DNA of 25,993 nucleotides from the NCBI RefSeq assembly GCF_000368025.1, contig NZ_KB849211.1, positions 283,078-309,070 on the forward strand, in the 5' to 3' direction. The stretch is from Acinetobacter parvus DSM 16617 = CIP 108168 (GTDB lineage Bacteria > Pseudomonadota > Gammaproteobacteria > Pseudomonadales > Moraxellaceae). Position numbers and translations under genes: made by a program. The notes beneath the pieces were generated by a model. That model was not told the DNA's origin and ran no database searches. It was given only the letters and a program-made list of their open reading frames with translations. Below, in pieces: positions 1 through 7,482 of this stretch. Position 1 is the first letter of the stretch. Every line of letters begins with the position of its first letter.

Positions 1-85
1 TGACATTATTTCAATGAGTTATCTATTTTTGTCGTGTACAGAGAAAGATATTAGAAATAGCTACATAGAGTTTATTTCTAGTTTA

Positions 86-111
86 TTCAAATTAGTCGTT
101 CAAATTAGGCG
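86..111. repeat. 13-bp tandem duplication
   Basis: Two adjacent 13-bp units, TTCAAATTAGTCG and TTCAAATTAGGCG, differ at one base. They lie just downstream of the stop codon of the minus-strand dehydrogenase gene. The rest of bases 1-114 shows no gene or clear terminator. The repeat is most likely a slippage product; no function can be assigned. Confidence 0.6.
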
Positions 112-114
112 TTA

Positions 115-1173
115 CTACGGATGAACAATAATTTTTACAGCAGACTCATTATTATGAATCAATGTTTCAAAGCCTTTAGAAACAAGATCATCTAATGCAA
201 TCCGTTGGGTAATAAAAGGTTCTAGATTAATCTTACCTTGCTCAACCAAACGGATAGTTTCCTGATGATCATTTACATAAGCAATCGTGCCACGAATATC
301 TAGCTCTTTCATCACCACACTATGCACATTAATTGTGGCAGGATGGCTCCAAATAGAAACGATAACGACTACACCAGTTGGTTTCATTGCTGCAACGAGT
401 GTATCCATGACTTTATTGACACTACTACATTCAAAAGCGACATCTACACCGCGGTCTTCTGTAATTTTCATTACCTCAGCAACTACATCAACCTTAGATG
501 GGTCTAGTACATAATCGGCAACACCCGCTTCTATCGCTTTTTCTTTACGTTTTGCACTCAGTTCAGTAATGATGACCGTGAGACCTTTAGCCTTTAAAAT
601 AGCAGATAAAAGTAAGCCTATTGGGCCTGCTCCACCAACCAGTGCGATATCGCCAGCTTTTGCGCCACTTCTGACATAGGCATGATGACCGACAGATAAA
701 GGTTCTATCAATGCTGCTTGGTCTAAAGGAATATCATTTGAAATAGGATGTACCCAACGCCGCTGAACTGCAATTTTTTCAGAAAGACCACCACCGCGTC
801 CGCCTAAACCAATAAAGTTCATATTTTTTGATAAATGATACTTATCATTGGGGCCAGTCGGCACATCGTCAGCAATGATGTAGGGTTCAACTACGACATG
901 TTGCCCAATTTGGATATCATCTACACCCTCTCCAACTGCATAAACCACGCCTGAAAATTCATGTCCCATTGTTACAGGTGCAGATTCTCCCGAAATTGGG
1001 TGTGGGTGACCACAAGGTGGAATAAAAATAGGACCTTCCATGAATTCATGTAAATCTGTACCGCAAATACCACACCACGCAACTTGAACTCCAACTGTGC
1101 CTGGAAGTACTTTCGGTTCAGGGATATCTTCAATTCGAATATCCCCTCGGTCATAAAAACGAGCTGCTTTCAT
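115..1173 (-). CDS. bdhA: BdhA-type 2,3-butanediol dehydrogenase (zinc MDR family)
   Basis: A 352-aa zinc-dependent medium-chain dehydrogenase, expected to interconvert acetoin and 2,3-butanediol with NAD(H) in the cytosol. The N-terminus (MKAAR, DIRIEDIPEPK, WCGICGTDLHE, GPIFIP, APVTMGHEFSG) follows the Bacillus subtilis BdhA pattern closely. Catalytic-zinc ligands are Cys37, His71 and Glu72, with Glu157 nearby in ALIEPLSVG. The nucleotide-binding glycine motif VGGAGPIG is at about 179-186. The four-cysteine structural-zinc lobe of classical ADHs is absent, as it is in BdhA. The start is supported by AAGGAA a few bases upstream. No acetoin catabolism gene is visible beside it, so its pathway neighbours must lie outside the window. 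A related polyol dehydrogenase activity cannot be excluded. Confidence 0.9.
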   Translation of the reverse strand: MKAARFYDRGDIRIEDIPEPKVLPGTVGVQVAWCGICGTDLHEFMEGPIFIPPCGHPHPISGESAPVTMGHEFSGVVYAVGEGVDDIQIGQHVVVEPYIIADDVPTGPNDKYHLSKNMNFIGLGGRGGGLSEKIAVQRRWVHPISNDIPLDQAALIEPLSVGHHAYVRSGAKAGDIALVGGAGPIGLLLSAILKAKGLTVIITELSAKRKEKAIEAGVADYVLDPSKVDVVAEVMKITEDRGVDVAFECSSVNKVMDTLVAAMKPTGVVVIVSIWSHPATINVHSVVMKELDIRGTIAYVNDHQETIRLVEQGKINLEPFITQRIALDDLVSKGFETLIHNNESAVKIIVHP

Positions 1174-1270
1174 TTTATATTCCTTATATTGATGTTAACG
1201 GTAAACCAGTGCGTACACGGCCTCAACTTTCAATAAAGTATAAAAGGTGTTTGTGTAGGCAATACCCTTA

Positions 1271-1370
1271 CTTTTGATAAGCCAAAAGAAAGCAAAAGCC
1301 TTTGTTACCCATACATAACATCCCTATTATGATGGATAACGTGTGGCATCCCTGCCACACTCGTGTATCC
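1271..1370. repeat. Palindromic intergenic element
   Basis: The 267-bp gap between bdhA and ohyA holds two inverted repeats. CTTTTG at 1271-1276 pairs with CAAAAG at 1283-1288. A perfect 8-bp stem, GTGTGGCA/TGCCACAC, lies at 1341-1360 around a TCCC loop, and imperfect outer pairing (GGATA 1334-1338 with TATCC 1366-1370) lengthens it. The hairpin has no following T-tract in either direction. It therefore looks more like a repetitive extragenic palindrome or small structured RNA than a classic terminator. Copy number elsewhere in the genome cannot be judged here. Confidence 0.45.
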
Positions 1371-1440
1371 AAACGTTGCTTAAATTAAACTATGTAATAG
1401 TGGCGACATAAAGGTGCTCTTATCGCTATATATTAAAAAC

Positions 1441-3060
1441 TTAGTGGAACACTGTTTCTAAAGCTTTTAAACCCACTTTGGGATCAAGTAGACCGTTGTA
1501 AATTTCAGGGATTTCACGTTCCACCCCAAAAAATTCATAAATGGCAAGCATCGCCCCACGAACTGAATATTCCACAGTAAAGACCACGTCATCTTCAATT
1601 TCCACAAACTGTCCAAGGAAAGCAAAGTTTTGTGAGCCTTGTGGAATTACCTGTGGACGATCCCCCGGTTTACGGCAGGCGAATAGGGCAGAGGCGTATG
1701 GCATCATGGCGGTAGTAACATCAGTCGTTGCCAAAACATGATCTAAAATGTCGTCAAAACCGAGCTGTTTAATCAGTTCTGTTAGGATTTCTTGCCCCGT
1801 GGCTTCGGACATTGGTTTTTTGATGTAATCGCCTATATGGTCAATTTGGAAACCGTAGCCCCATAAGGTATATAAACCTTCAGGTAAGTCGGCAAAGTGT
1901 GGCTGTGCAGGAACCACGATGGATAAATGCCAACCCGACTCATACCAAGTCATGAGTGCGCCTGTGCCTGGTTCATTGCCTGTATAGTCAATAATACGTT
2001 TAAGTAGCACGTCATCTTTCATGGTCAGAGTGAAAGACTCCCACTTATGTTCATCGACATTGCCATAAAAAGTCATTGGACGGCCAAAGTCTGGGGCTTT
2101 TTGTGCCAGCGTTTCCCAAAGCGTCCAGCCATGATCTTCTCGATGACGAATAAGGGCAGGCACGTCATGATTACCGCCATAACGTGAGTCTGCTGTAATA
2201 GAGCCTAAAGTGAAAATAGCTAAATCATTGGCTCTCAGATTAATTTGCTCTGAGCCTTCAGGCAATTGTACATATAGGCGTGAAGCGTAGCGTTCTTGAG
2301 TTTCAGCATTGGTAATGAAGTCTGCATCTGTGACATAGTGTCCAAAACGCACATCGACGCCTTGTGCGACTAACCAACGCTGTAGGGGCAGAATCATCGA
2401 GTCATATTGGTTGTACTTGGTACGTTTCACACCCGCTAAGGTATGAATGCGTGGCAATTCTTGAATAAAACGCAAGAAATAGCGTCTTAACTCTGCTGCA
2501 CTGTGCCATTTTTGAAAAGCGAAAGTCGTGCGCCACATGCGCCAGAAATTGGTTTCAAAAAAGGTTTCATCAAAAAACTCATCAATGCGGCGACTGCCAA
2601 TTTTTTCTTCTTTTGAAGCTAATAGGCGCAGCATCTGTGCACGATGTAGCGTATTCAGACCAAGCTTTGCTGCATCCGCAATGACATGTTCGGCATCAAT
2701 CAACCGTGCATTGGCGTGGGTTTTCACTTTTTCATTAAACTCACGACATTCTTCACGCACCGAAATGTCTGGATTTTCCAAAGATGGAATACTGGAAAAT
2801 AAGTCCCATAGGCACAAATAAGTTTCATCGGTCAGCATTCGCCCACCACGTGTTACCCAAGCTTGCGCGGCATGCGGTGTATGTCCACCATCCATCGAAC
2901 CACCTGAAATATCGAGTTCTTCTAAAATATGGATATTTTTGGCAGGGACTTTGGCATCACGGATTGCAAATGCAGCAGCAGCCATACCTGCGATACCACC
3001 ACCAATAATCCAAAGATGGGACTGTTGTGCGTCTAATGGGGTGCGCTTCTTCTTTTGCAT
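1441..3060 (-). CDS. ohyA: Oleate hydratase (MCRA family flavoenzyme)
   Basis: A 539-aa FAD-dependent fatty-acid hydratase of the myosin-cross-reactive-antigen family. It is expected to add water to the cis-9 double bond of oleate to give 10-hydroxystearate. The N-terminal FAD dinucleotide motif GGGIAG is at 20-25, followed by ISGGSMDGG at 51-59, RGGRM at 71-75 and a central YNQYDS-type active-site segment with the conserved tyrosine. Position 75 is Met where many oleate hydratases have the catalytic Glu of RGGRE. The same Met substitution is described for the Rhodococcus erythropolis enzyme, so it suggests a subfamily rather than a broken gene. Length is at the short end for the family. AAAGGTGA precedes the ATG. 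A TATACT-like -10 (minus strand, 3100-3095) may drive it. It may serve fatty-acid detoxification or utilisation. Confidence 0.93.
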   Translation of the reverse strand: MQKKKRTPLDAQQSHLWIIGGGIAGMAAAAFAIRDAKVPAKNIHILEELDISGGSMDGGHTPHAAQAWVTRGGRMLTDETYLCLWDLFSSIPSLENPDISVREECREFNEKVKTHANARLIDAEHVIADAAKLGLNTLHRAQMLRLLASKEEKIGSRRIDEFFDETFFETNFWRMWRTTFAFQKWHSAAELRRYFLRFIQELPRIHTLAGVKRTKYNQYDSMILPLQRWLVAQGVDVRFGHYVTDADFITNAETQERYASRLYVQLPEGSEQINLRANDLAIFTLGSITADSRYGGNHDVPALIRHREDHGWTLWETLAQKAPDFGRPMTFYGNVDEHKWESFTLTMKDDVLLKRIIDYTGNEPGTGALMTWYESGWHLSIVVPAQPHFADLPEGLYTLWGYGFQIDHIGDYIKKPMSEATGQEILTELIKQLGFDDILDHVLATTDVTTAMMPYASALFACRKPGDRPQVIPQGSQNFAFLGQFVEIEDDVVFTVEYSVRGAMLAIYEFFGVEREIPEIYNGLLDPKVGLKALETVFH

Positions 3061-3282
3061 GGTTCACCTTTAATAATGATGTTAAAAACTATGAAGTATA
3101 AAATGTGATTTAGAAAAACCTTAAAAATAGTATGACTTTTTATATATGAAAAATGTATGAAATGGGAAGCAATTTACTCATTATATTTTGTAATCAAAAA
3201 AATGTAAGTAATGGTTATTTTTAATACACATTTGTATTTTTTTAAAATAAAATATGATTTAAGTAATTGATTTTATTATTTT

Positions 3283-3300
3283 ATAGAGTAATCACTCTAT
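3283..3300. promoter_or_regulatory. Perfect palindrome upstream of ohyA
   Basis: ATAGAGT-AATC-ACTCTAT, a perfect 7-bp inverted repeat with a 4-base centre, lies about 225 bp upstream of ohyA and 29 bp from the end of the IS6-family element. It is followed by TTTT on the plus strand. It could be an operator of a dimeric regulator or a weak terminator of a plus-strand gene since lost. No regulator gene is present beside it. Confidence 0.35.
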
Positions 3301-3329
3301 TTTGATCATATTTGTTTGTGTCTGAAGAA

Positions 3330-4148
3330 GGCACTGTTGCAAATAGAGATTTGAGTCGATGATGTTCCCTTTAAAAAGTACTTAGAGACCGAAAACCCTG
3401 TTGATTAGACACACTTCACCCTGAGGCTGACCATAATAAAATGACGATGCTTGTCCTTTACGTAGTGCACGCATGACTTCAATACCTTTAATTGTGGCAT
3501 AAGCCGTCTTCATAGATTTGAATCCTAATGTGGCCCTGATGATCCGCTTTAGCTTGCCATGATCACATTCAATCACGTTATTTTTATACTTAATCTGCCT
3601 GTGCTCAAGGTCTGGTGGACATTTACCTTCCCGTTTTAACCGTGATAAAGCACGTCCATATGTGGGTGCTTTATCCGTGTTGATCACTTGTGGAATTTGC
3701 CATTTTTTCACCGTATTGAAGATCTTTCCTAAAAAACAATAGGCTGATTTACTGTTCCGTCTAGCGGAAAGGTAAAAGTCAATCGTATGACCATGTTGAT
3801 CAACTGCACGATACAGGTAAGTCCATCGCCCCTTCACTTTGATATAAGTCTCATCCATATGCCATGAATGTAAATCTGTAGGATTACGCCAATACCAGCG
3901 TAAGCGTTTTTCCATTTCTGGAGCATAACGCTGAACCCAACGATAAATTGTACTGTGATCAACATTCACACCCCGTTCGGCCAGCATTTCCTGCAGTTCA
4001 CGATAGCTAATGCCATATTTACAATACCAGCGCACAGCCCAAAGAATGATTTCGCCCTGAAAATGCCGACCATGGAAAGGATTCATATGCTGCACCTTTA
4101 GCTAAAACAGTCTTCAGCTTACCATTCGTGGTTATTTGCAACAGTGCC
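3330..4148 (-). mobile_element. IS6-family insertion sequence (IS1006/IS26-like), 819 bp
   Basis: The two ends match over 16 bp: GGCACTGTTGCAAATA at 3330-3345, and its reverse complement at 4133-4148. These are typical IS26/IS1006-group termini, and 819 bp is the usual size for such Acinetobacter elements. A single intact DDE transposase fills the element. The flanking octamers are CTGAAGAA (3322-3329) and TGTTAAAG (4149-4156), so there is no 8-bp target duplication. That points to replicative cointegrate formation, an adjacent deletion or recombination between copies after insertion. Confidence 0.95.
3382..4086 (-). CDS. tnpA: IS6-family DDE transposase
   Basis: Transposase of the IS6-family element, acting on the element's own terminal repeats. 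An upstream in-frame ATG at 4095 is possible, but the MNPFHGRHFQ start at 4086 matches IS26 Tnp, giving 234 aa. The order is an N-terminal HTH (GISYRELQEMLAERGVNVDH), then the DDE core with Asp in HMDETY, Asp in NTDKAPTYG and Glu in NNVIECDHGK, then KGIEVMRALRKGQA near the C-terminus. All catalytic residues are present and the frame is uninterrupted, so the enzyme is probably active. Such elements can mobilise neighbouring DNA and supply outward promoters. Confidence 0.96.
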   Translation of the reverse strand: MNPFHGRHFQGEIILWAVRWYCKYGISYRELQEMLAERGVNVDHSTIYRWVQRYAPEMEKRLRWYWRNPTDLHSWHMDETYIKVKGRWTYLYRAVDQHGHTIDFYLSARRNSKSAYCFLGKIFNTVKKWQIPQVINTDKAPTYGRALSRLKREGKCPPDLEHRQIKYKNNVIECDHGKLKRIIRATLGFKSMKTAYATIKGIEVMRALRKGQASSFYYGQPQGEVCLINRVFGL

Positions 4149-4278
4149 TGTTAAAGAACATACTGATATTTCACTAGATAAGTCAAATGATCAGTCCTAT
4201 GAATGAATCAAACTCTTATTTCACTGTATCCGGACAACTGAGATAGAAACCAAACTGGTTCTTTTAAATGGAAAAAAA

Positions 4279-4608
4279 ATGGGCTTCAGATTTCGCAAGA
4301 GTATTAAAATATTACCTGGATTAAAAATCAATCTGACGCATAAAGGCATCAGCAGTGCAAGCATTGGCAAACCTGGTGCTTCTTTAAATATTGGCAAAAA
4401 AGGCACCCGAACCAGCGTTGGTATTCCAGGCACAGGCCTATCCTATTCCAAGCACCACACCTATAAGAACAGAGCTGGCAACCAAGAGAATCCTATTCAG
4501 GAGCAACAACCGTTCTATACATCAGATACCGAGCAACCCAAATCGAATGTCTGGATTTGGGTAATTTTTGGATTATTTTGTTTTATTGTCGGAGCAATTA
4601 TTTTTTGA
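4279..4608 (+). CDS. DUF4236 small membrane-anchored protein
   Basis: A 109-aa protein. The N-terminal ~55 residues match the DUF4236 pattern: MGFRFRKSIKILPGLKINL, then KGISSASIGKPGASLNIG and GTRTSVGIPGTGLSYS. A short polar linker follows, and one C-terminal hydrophobic helix (VWIWVIFGLFCFIVGAIIF) predicts a tail-type membrane anchor. The function of DUF4236 is not known. The ATG at 4279 opens directly on the DUF4236 consensus; a GGA-containing A-rich stretch just upstream is a weak ribosome site. The gene lies 130 bp from the IS6-family element, whose lack of target duplication means its original upstream neighbour may have been lost. Confidence 0.85.
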   Translation: MGFRFRKSIKILPGLKINLTHKGISSASIGKPGASLNIGKKGTRTSVGIPGTGLSYSKHHTYKNRAGNQENPIQEQQPFYTSDTEQPKSNVWIWVIFGLFCFIVGAIIF

Positions 4609-4707
4609 ATTTAGCCATTCTTTGTATCCCATAATATCCACTGCTAGGCAAAATTTAATTCATTCATTACTATGGACGGATGTTAAATACAATAAAGGCT
4701 GCCGCTA

Positions 4708-5043
4708 ATGTCTGATAATGACAATACTCTGGAATATGATGAAAATGATTTAATCGACTCTCCCTTATCTCAAGTTTTACAAGAGGATAATGAGCAAATT
4801 GAAATTCTAATTTATCGATTACCTGATAGTGACTGGACACTGGAAGTGGTGAACCAAAGTGGTACTTCTACTGTATGGGATGAAACATTCCCGTCAGATC
4901 AGGAAGCTCTATCTGTCGCTTTAGATGGAATTAAAGCCGCAGGCGGTATTCAGGCCTTTTCCGAACTCAGTGACCTCGAAGCAAAGAAAAATATTTGGTG
5001 GTGTATCAAAAAGTATGCTAAAAAAAAGCAGGTTGAATTTTGA
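4708..5043 (+). CDS. Unknown acidic protein with IS-encoded C-terminus
   Basis: A 111-aa acidic protein that I do not recognise. The first ~96 residues read as a compact soluble domain (IEILIYRLPDSDWTLEVVN, then a DQEALSVALDGIKAAGG helix). From base 4997 the reading frame is inside the left inverted repeat of an IS1-family element. The last ~14 residues (about WWCIKKYAKKKQVEF) are therefore insertion-sequence DNA read as protein. If the element and one copy of its target are removed, the frame meets TAA immediately (ATT followed by T-AA from base 5806), so the native product probably ended in AKKNI. The insertion thus replaced the stop codon with a basic tail. Whether the altered protein is stable cannot be told. 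Confidence 0.7.
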   Translation: MSDNDNTLEYDENDLIDSPLSQVLQEDNEQIEILIYRLPDSDWTLEVVNQSGTSTVWDETFPSDQEALSVALDGIKAAGGIQAFSELSDLEAKKNIWWCIKKYAKKKQVEF

Positions 5044-5796
5044 TAAAACAGAGAAATGCAAATAACTCTAGAAATCAAATGGCCAACCTGCCTCAGTGAC
5101 AGTATAAAGAAAAATGGCATCAAAGTAGATGGGAAACAAAACTACCAATGCAAAGACTGCAAACGTCAGTTTATTGGTGACCATGCTCTGAGCTATCTAG
5201 GATGTAATTCTGGCATTACTCGTAAAATATTACAGTGAATGGTCAGAGGCAGCGGTATACGAGATATCGCTGAAGTTGAGCGCATTAGTATCGGTAAAGT
5301 CTTACGGACTTTAACTGAATCGGCCTATCAAATTCAGCCTAAACAAAGTCATTATGAATCTCTCGAAGTAGATGAATTCTGGACTTTTGTTTGAAATAAA
5401 AATAATAAACAATGGCTTATTTACGCCTACCATCGAGAAACAGGTGAGGTTGTTGCTTATGTTTGGGGTAAGAGACATTTAGCTACAGTCCAAAGGTTGA
5501 AGACAAAGCTTAAACAATTAGGTATTCACTACACCCGAATTGCAAGTGATCATTGGGACAGTTTCATCACTGCTTTTAAAAACTGCAAGCAAAGTATTGG
5601 TAAGTTGTTTACTGTAGGAATTGAAGGTAATAATTGCAAAATAAGGCATCGAATAAGGCGTGGTTTTAGAAGAAGTTGTAATTTCTCCAAAAAGCTTGAA
5701 ACACCACCTGGAAACCATTTTAAAGCCTTCGACTTAACCTTCTTTTACATCAATAATGGCTTCATTTAATCTCAGCATACTTTTTAAAACACCACC
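4997..5796 (+). mobile_element. Degenerate IS1-family element, 800 bp
   Basis: The ends are a 23-bp inverted repeat with 21 matches: GGTGGTGTATCAAAAAGTAT... at 4997-5019, and the complement of GGTGGTGTTTTAAAAAGTAT... at 5774-5796. The 9-bp flanks AAAATATTT (4988-4996) and AAATAATTT (5797-5805) match at seven positions. They could be a decayed target duplication, though both are AT-only and chance similarity is possible. The element contains one transposase frame with two internal stops, so it cannot move by itself. Confidence 0.88.
5056..5769 (+). pseudogene. IS1-family transposase, two in-frame stops
   Basis: A single-frame IS1-type transposase of about 237 codons. The N-terminal zinc-ribbon/HTH part includes YQCKDCKRQF, and the DDE-type core includes LEVDEFWTF, IYAYHRETGEVVAYVWGKR, SDHWDSF and a C-terminal HRIRRGFRRSCNFSKK segment. 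TGA codons at 5236-5238 and 5392-5394 interrupt an otherwise continuous frame; everything before, between and after them is in one phase. The first cysteine expected in the zinc ribbon (CPxC) reads Trp (WPTC), further evidence of decay. A short TPPG insertion-like segment may lie near the C-terminus. The fragments are unlikely to make an active enzyme. Confidence 0.88.
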
Positions 5797-5816
5797 AAAT
5801 AATTTAATGAGCATTT

Positions 5817-5855
5817 AAGAATATCAAGCCCATTAAAAATGGGATTGATATTCTT
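5817..5855. terminator. Long convergent hairpin
   Basis: An 18-bp stem with one mismatch (arms 5817-5834 and 5838-5855, loop AAA) lies between the plus-strand acidic-protein gene and the minus-strand permease gene. The two converge, so a bidirectional terminator is likely. The flanking T-tracts are poor on both strands. Confidence 0.65.
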
Positions 5856-5879
5856 AAAAATTAGGTAAATTTCACTCAA

Positions 5880-7301
5880 CTATTCATCTCTGATTTCAAT
5901 AGATGCAAACTCTTGTTCAGGCGTGCCTTCCACCAGATGATGTCTGCTATACAGCAGATAATACAGAATGAATAAACCATAAATTAGCGCTGCCAAACAC
6001 CATACTTTTGGATTAACCATTAAACCCGCCACCACTGCAGCACAGGCCAAAACCAATGCTATACTTGAAGTGACGATGCCGCCGGGTGTTTTATATGGTC
6101 GTGCTAAATCTGGACGGGAAAAACGCAATTTAATATGCGACATCATCATCAACACATAAGAAATGGTGGCACCAAACACCGCAATCAAAATCAGCAAATC
6201 TCCTTCACCCGTTAATGACAATACAAAGCCAATTACCCCAGGAATCACAATCGCCCATTTCGGCGCTTGTTTATTATTGGTGAGCGATAATATTTTCGGT
6301 AAATAACCCGCACGCGATAGGGCAAACACTTGACGCGAATAAGCATAAATAATCGAGAAGAAGCTTGCTACTAAACCTGCTAATCCCACAAAATTCACAA
6401 AACTGGCAATCCATGAATGCTGTCCATAGACTGCAATTAATGCATCAACCAATGGTGCTCCTGAGTTTTTCACTTGCTCTGCACCCATCGCACCAGCACT
6501 TAAAAACAAAATCAGCAGGGCAAATGCAGCCAGAATCAACATTGAACCAATTAAACCACGTGGTAAAGATTTGACTGGATCTTTGGCTTCTTCAGCAGCC
6601 AAAGGCACGCCTTCAACTGCAAGGAAAAACCAGATTGCAAACGGGACAGCAGCCCAAATGCCCATGTAACCGAGAGGCAAAAATGAACTCGCCCCCTCAG
6701 TATTTGGCATTACTGCAATATTAAATAAATTGGCAGCATTAAAGTGTGGAACCATTGCCACTATAAACACCAGCAGCGCCACACAAGCAATTGCGGTAAT
6801 GCCAAACATTATTTTCAGAGCCTCACCTGCACCTTTTAAATGAATTGCCATGAAAAACACATAGCAAAACAGATAAATCGGCCAGCCACCTATGCCAAAT
6901 AAAGCTTCACAATAATTGCCAATAAAAACTGCAATTGCGGCAGGTGCGACTGCATATTCAATCAGAATTGCAGTCCCTGTAAGATAACCACCAAATTGCC
7001 CAAACGCCACTCGCGCAAAACTATAGCCCCCGCCTGCTGTTGGCAGCATGGTCGACATTTCTGACATCGACAAGCTCATGCATAGATACATAAATGCCAC
7101 TACAATCGTAGCAACAAATAATCCGCCCCAACCACCTTGCGCAATACCAAAATTCCAACCTGCGAAGTCACCCGAAATCACATAAGACACCCCTAACCCC
7201 ACCAACAGTAACCAACCGACGGCACCCTTTTTCAGTTGGCGTTGGGCAAAATATTCGGTGTTATCTGCGACACTCTCCGTCATTATCATTTCATTTTTCA
7301 T
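5880..7301 (-). CDS. eat: Ethanolamine-type APC permease
   Basis: A 473-aa inner-membrane transporter of the amino acid-polyamine-organocation superfamily, most like the ethanolamine permease family. The N-terminus is FAQRQLKKGAVGWLLLVGLG, followed by VISGDFAGWNFG, a typical APC first helix with an unwound glycine-rich segment. About twelve hydrophobic helices follow, with PTAGGGYSFARVAFG, AVEGVPLAAEEAKDP and SRQVFALSRAGYLP as family landmarks. It is divergent from an APH-fold kinase gene across a 181-bp shared promoter region, and a phospho-lyase-like gene lies close by. That context favours uptake of ethanolamine or a related amino alcohol over an ordinary amino acid. The start is the first of two nearby ATGs (MKNEM, MTESV). 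Substrate assignment is inference. Confidence 0.85.
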   Translation of the reverse strand: MKNEMIMTESVADNTEYFAQRQLKKGAVGWLLLVGLGVSYVISGDFAGWNFGIAQGGWGGLFVATIVVAFMYLCMSLSMSEMSTMLPTAGGGYSFARVAFGQFGGYLTGTAILIEYAVAPAAIAVFIGNYCEALFGIGGWPIYLFCYVFFMAIHLKGAGEALKIMFGITAIACVALLVFIVAMVPHFNAANLFNIAVMPNTEGASSFLPLGYMGIWAAVPFAIWFFLAVEGVPLAAEEAKDPVKSLPRGLIGSMLILAAFALLILFLSAGAMGAEQVKNSGAPLVDALIAVYGQHSWIASFVNFVGLAGLVASFFSIIYAYSRQVFALSRAGYLPKILSLTNNKQAPKWAIVIPGVIGFVLSLTGEGDLLILIAVFGATISYVLMMMSHIKLRFSRPDLARPYKTPGGIVTSSIALVLACAAVVAGLMVNPKVWCLAALIYGLFILYYLLYSRHHLVEGTPEQEFASIEIRDE

Positions 7302-7365
7302 GATGCTCGATCACCTTTTCACCAAATTCGACCACTTTAATATCGGTGAAATATCGGCTTTAAAC

Positions 7366-7402
7366 TTGACAATAAATCATGAGCATAGTCGCTTGAAGTC
7401 AA
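7366..7402. promoter_or_regulatory. Candidate operator, permease/kinase intergenic region
   Basis: TTGAC (7366-7370), 22 bp, then TTGAAGTCAA (7393-7402): an inverted repeat of TTGAC and GTCAA with starts 32 bp apart. The same arrangement with exactly the same spacing occurs upstream of the phospho-lyase gene at 11110-11146. It lies 65-101 bp upstream of the permease start and 81-117 bp upstream of the kinase start, so one site could control both divergent genes. The AraC-type regulator encoded just downstream of the kinase is the natural candidate to bind it. Confidence 0.55.
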
Positions 7403-7482
7403 GTTGCTCTTTTTTTTCTTTTATAAGATCAGCTCAAAGTCTGGGACTCCGCACCCAAGATCAGCATGAAAAGGAGTACAAC

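Noticed and set aside
115..1173. Loss of structural-zinc cysteines as a sign of a defective alcohol dehydrogenase.
   Set aside because: BdhA-type butanediol dehydrogenases lack this lobe naturally, and all catalytic-zinc ligands are present.
5056..5769. Programmed frameshift (insA/insB style) in the IS1-family element.
   Set aside because: All three open pieces share one reading phase and are split only by TGA codons, so these are nonsense mutations rather than frameshift architecture.
7366..7427. TTGACA at 7366 as a -35 box paired with a TATAAG at 7422-7427.
   Set aside because: The spacing is about 50 bp, far from 17; TTGAC is better explained as half of the shared operator-like motif.
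7258..7482. A longer kinase reading frame starting at 7258 (75 extra codons).
   Set aside because: It overlaps the divergent permease start and the shared promoter/operator, and has no RBS. The ATG at 7483 has a strong AAAAGGAG and matches the family N-terminus.
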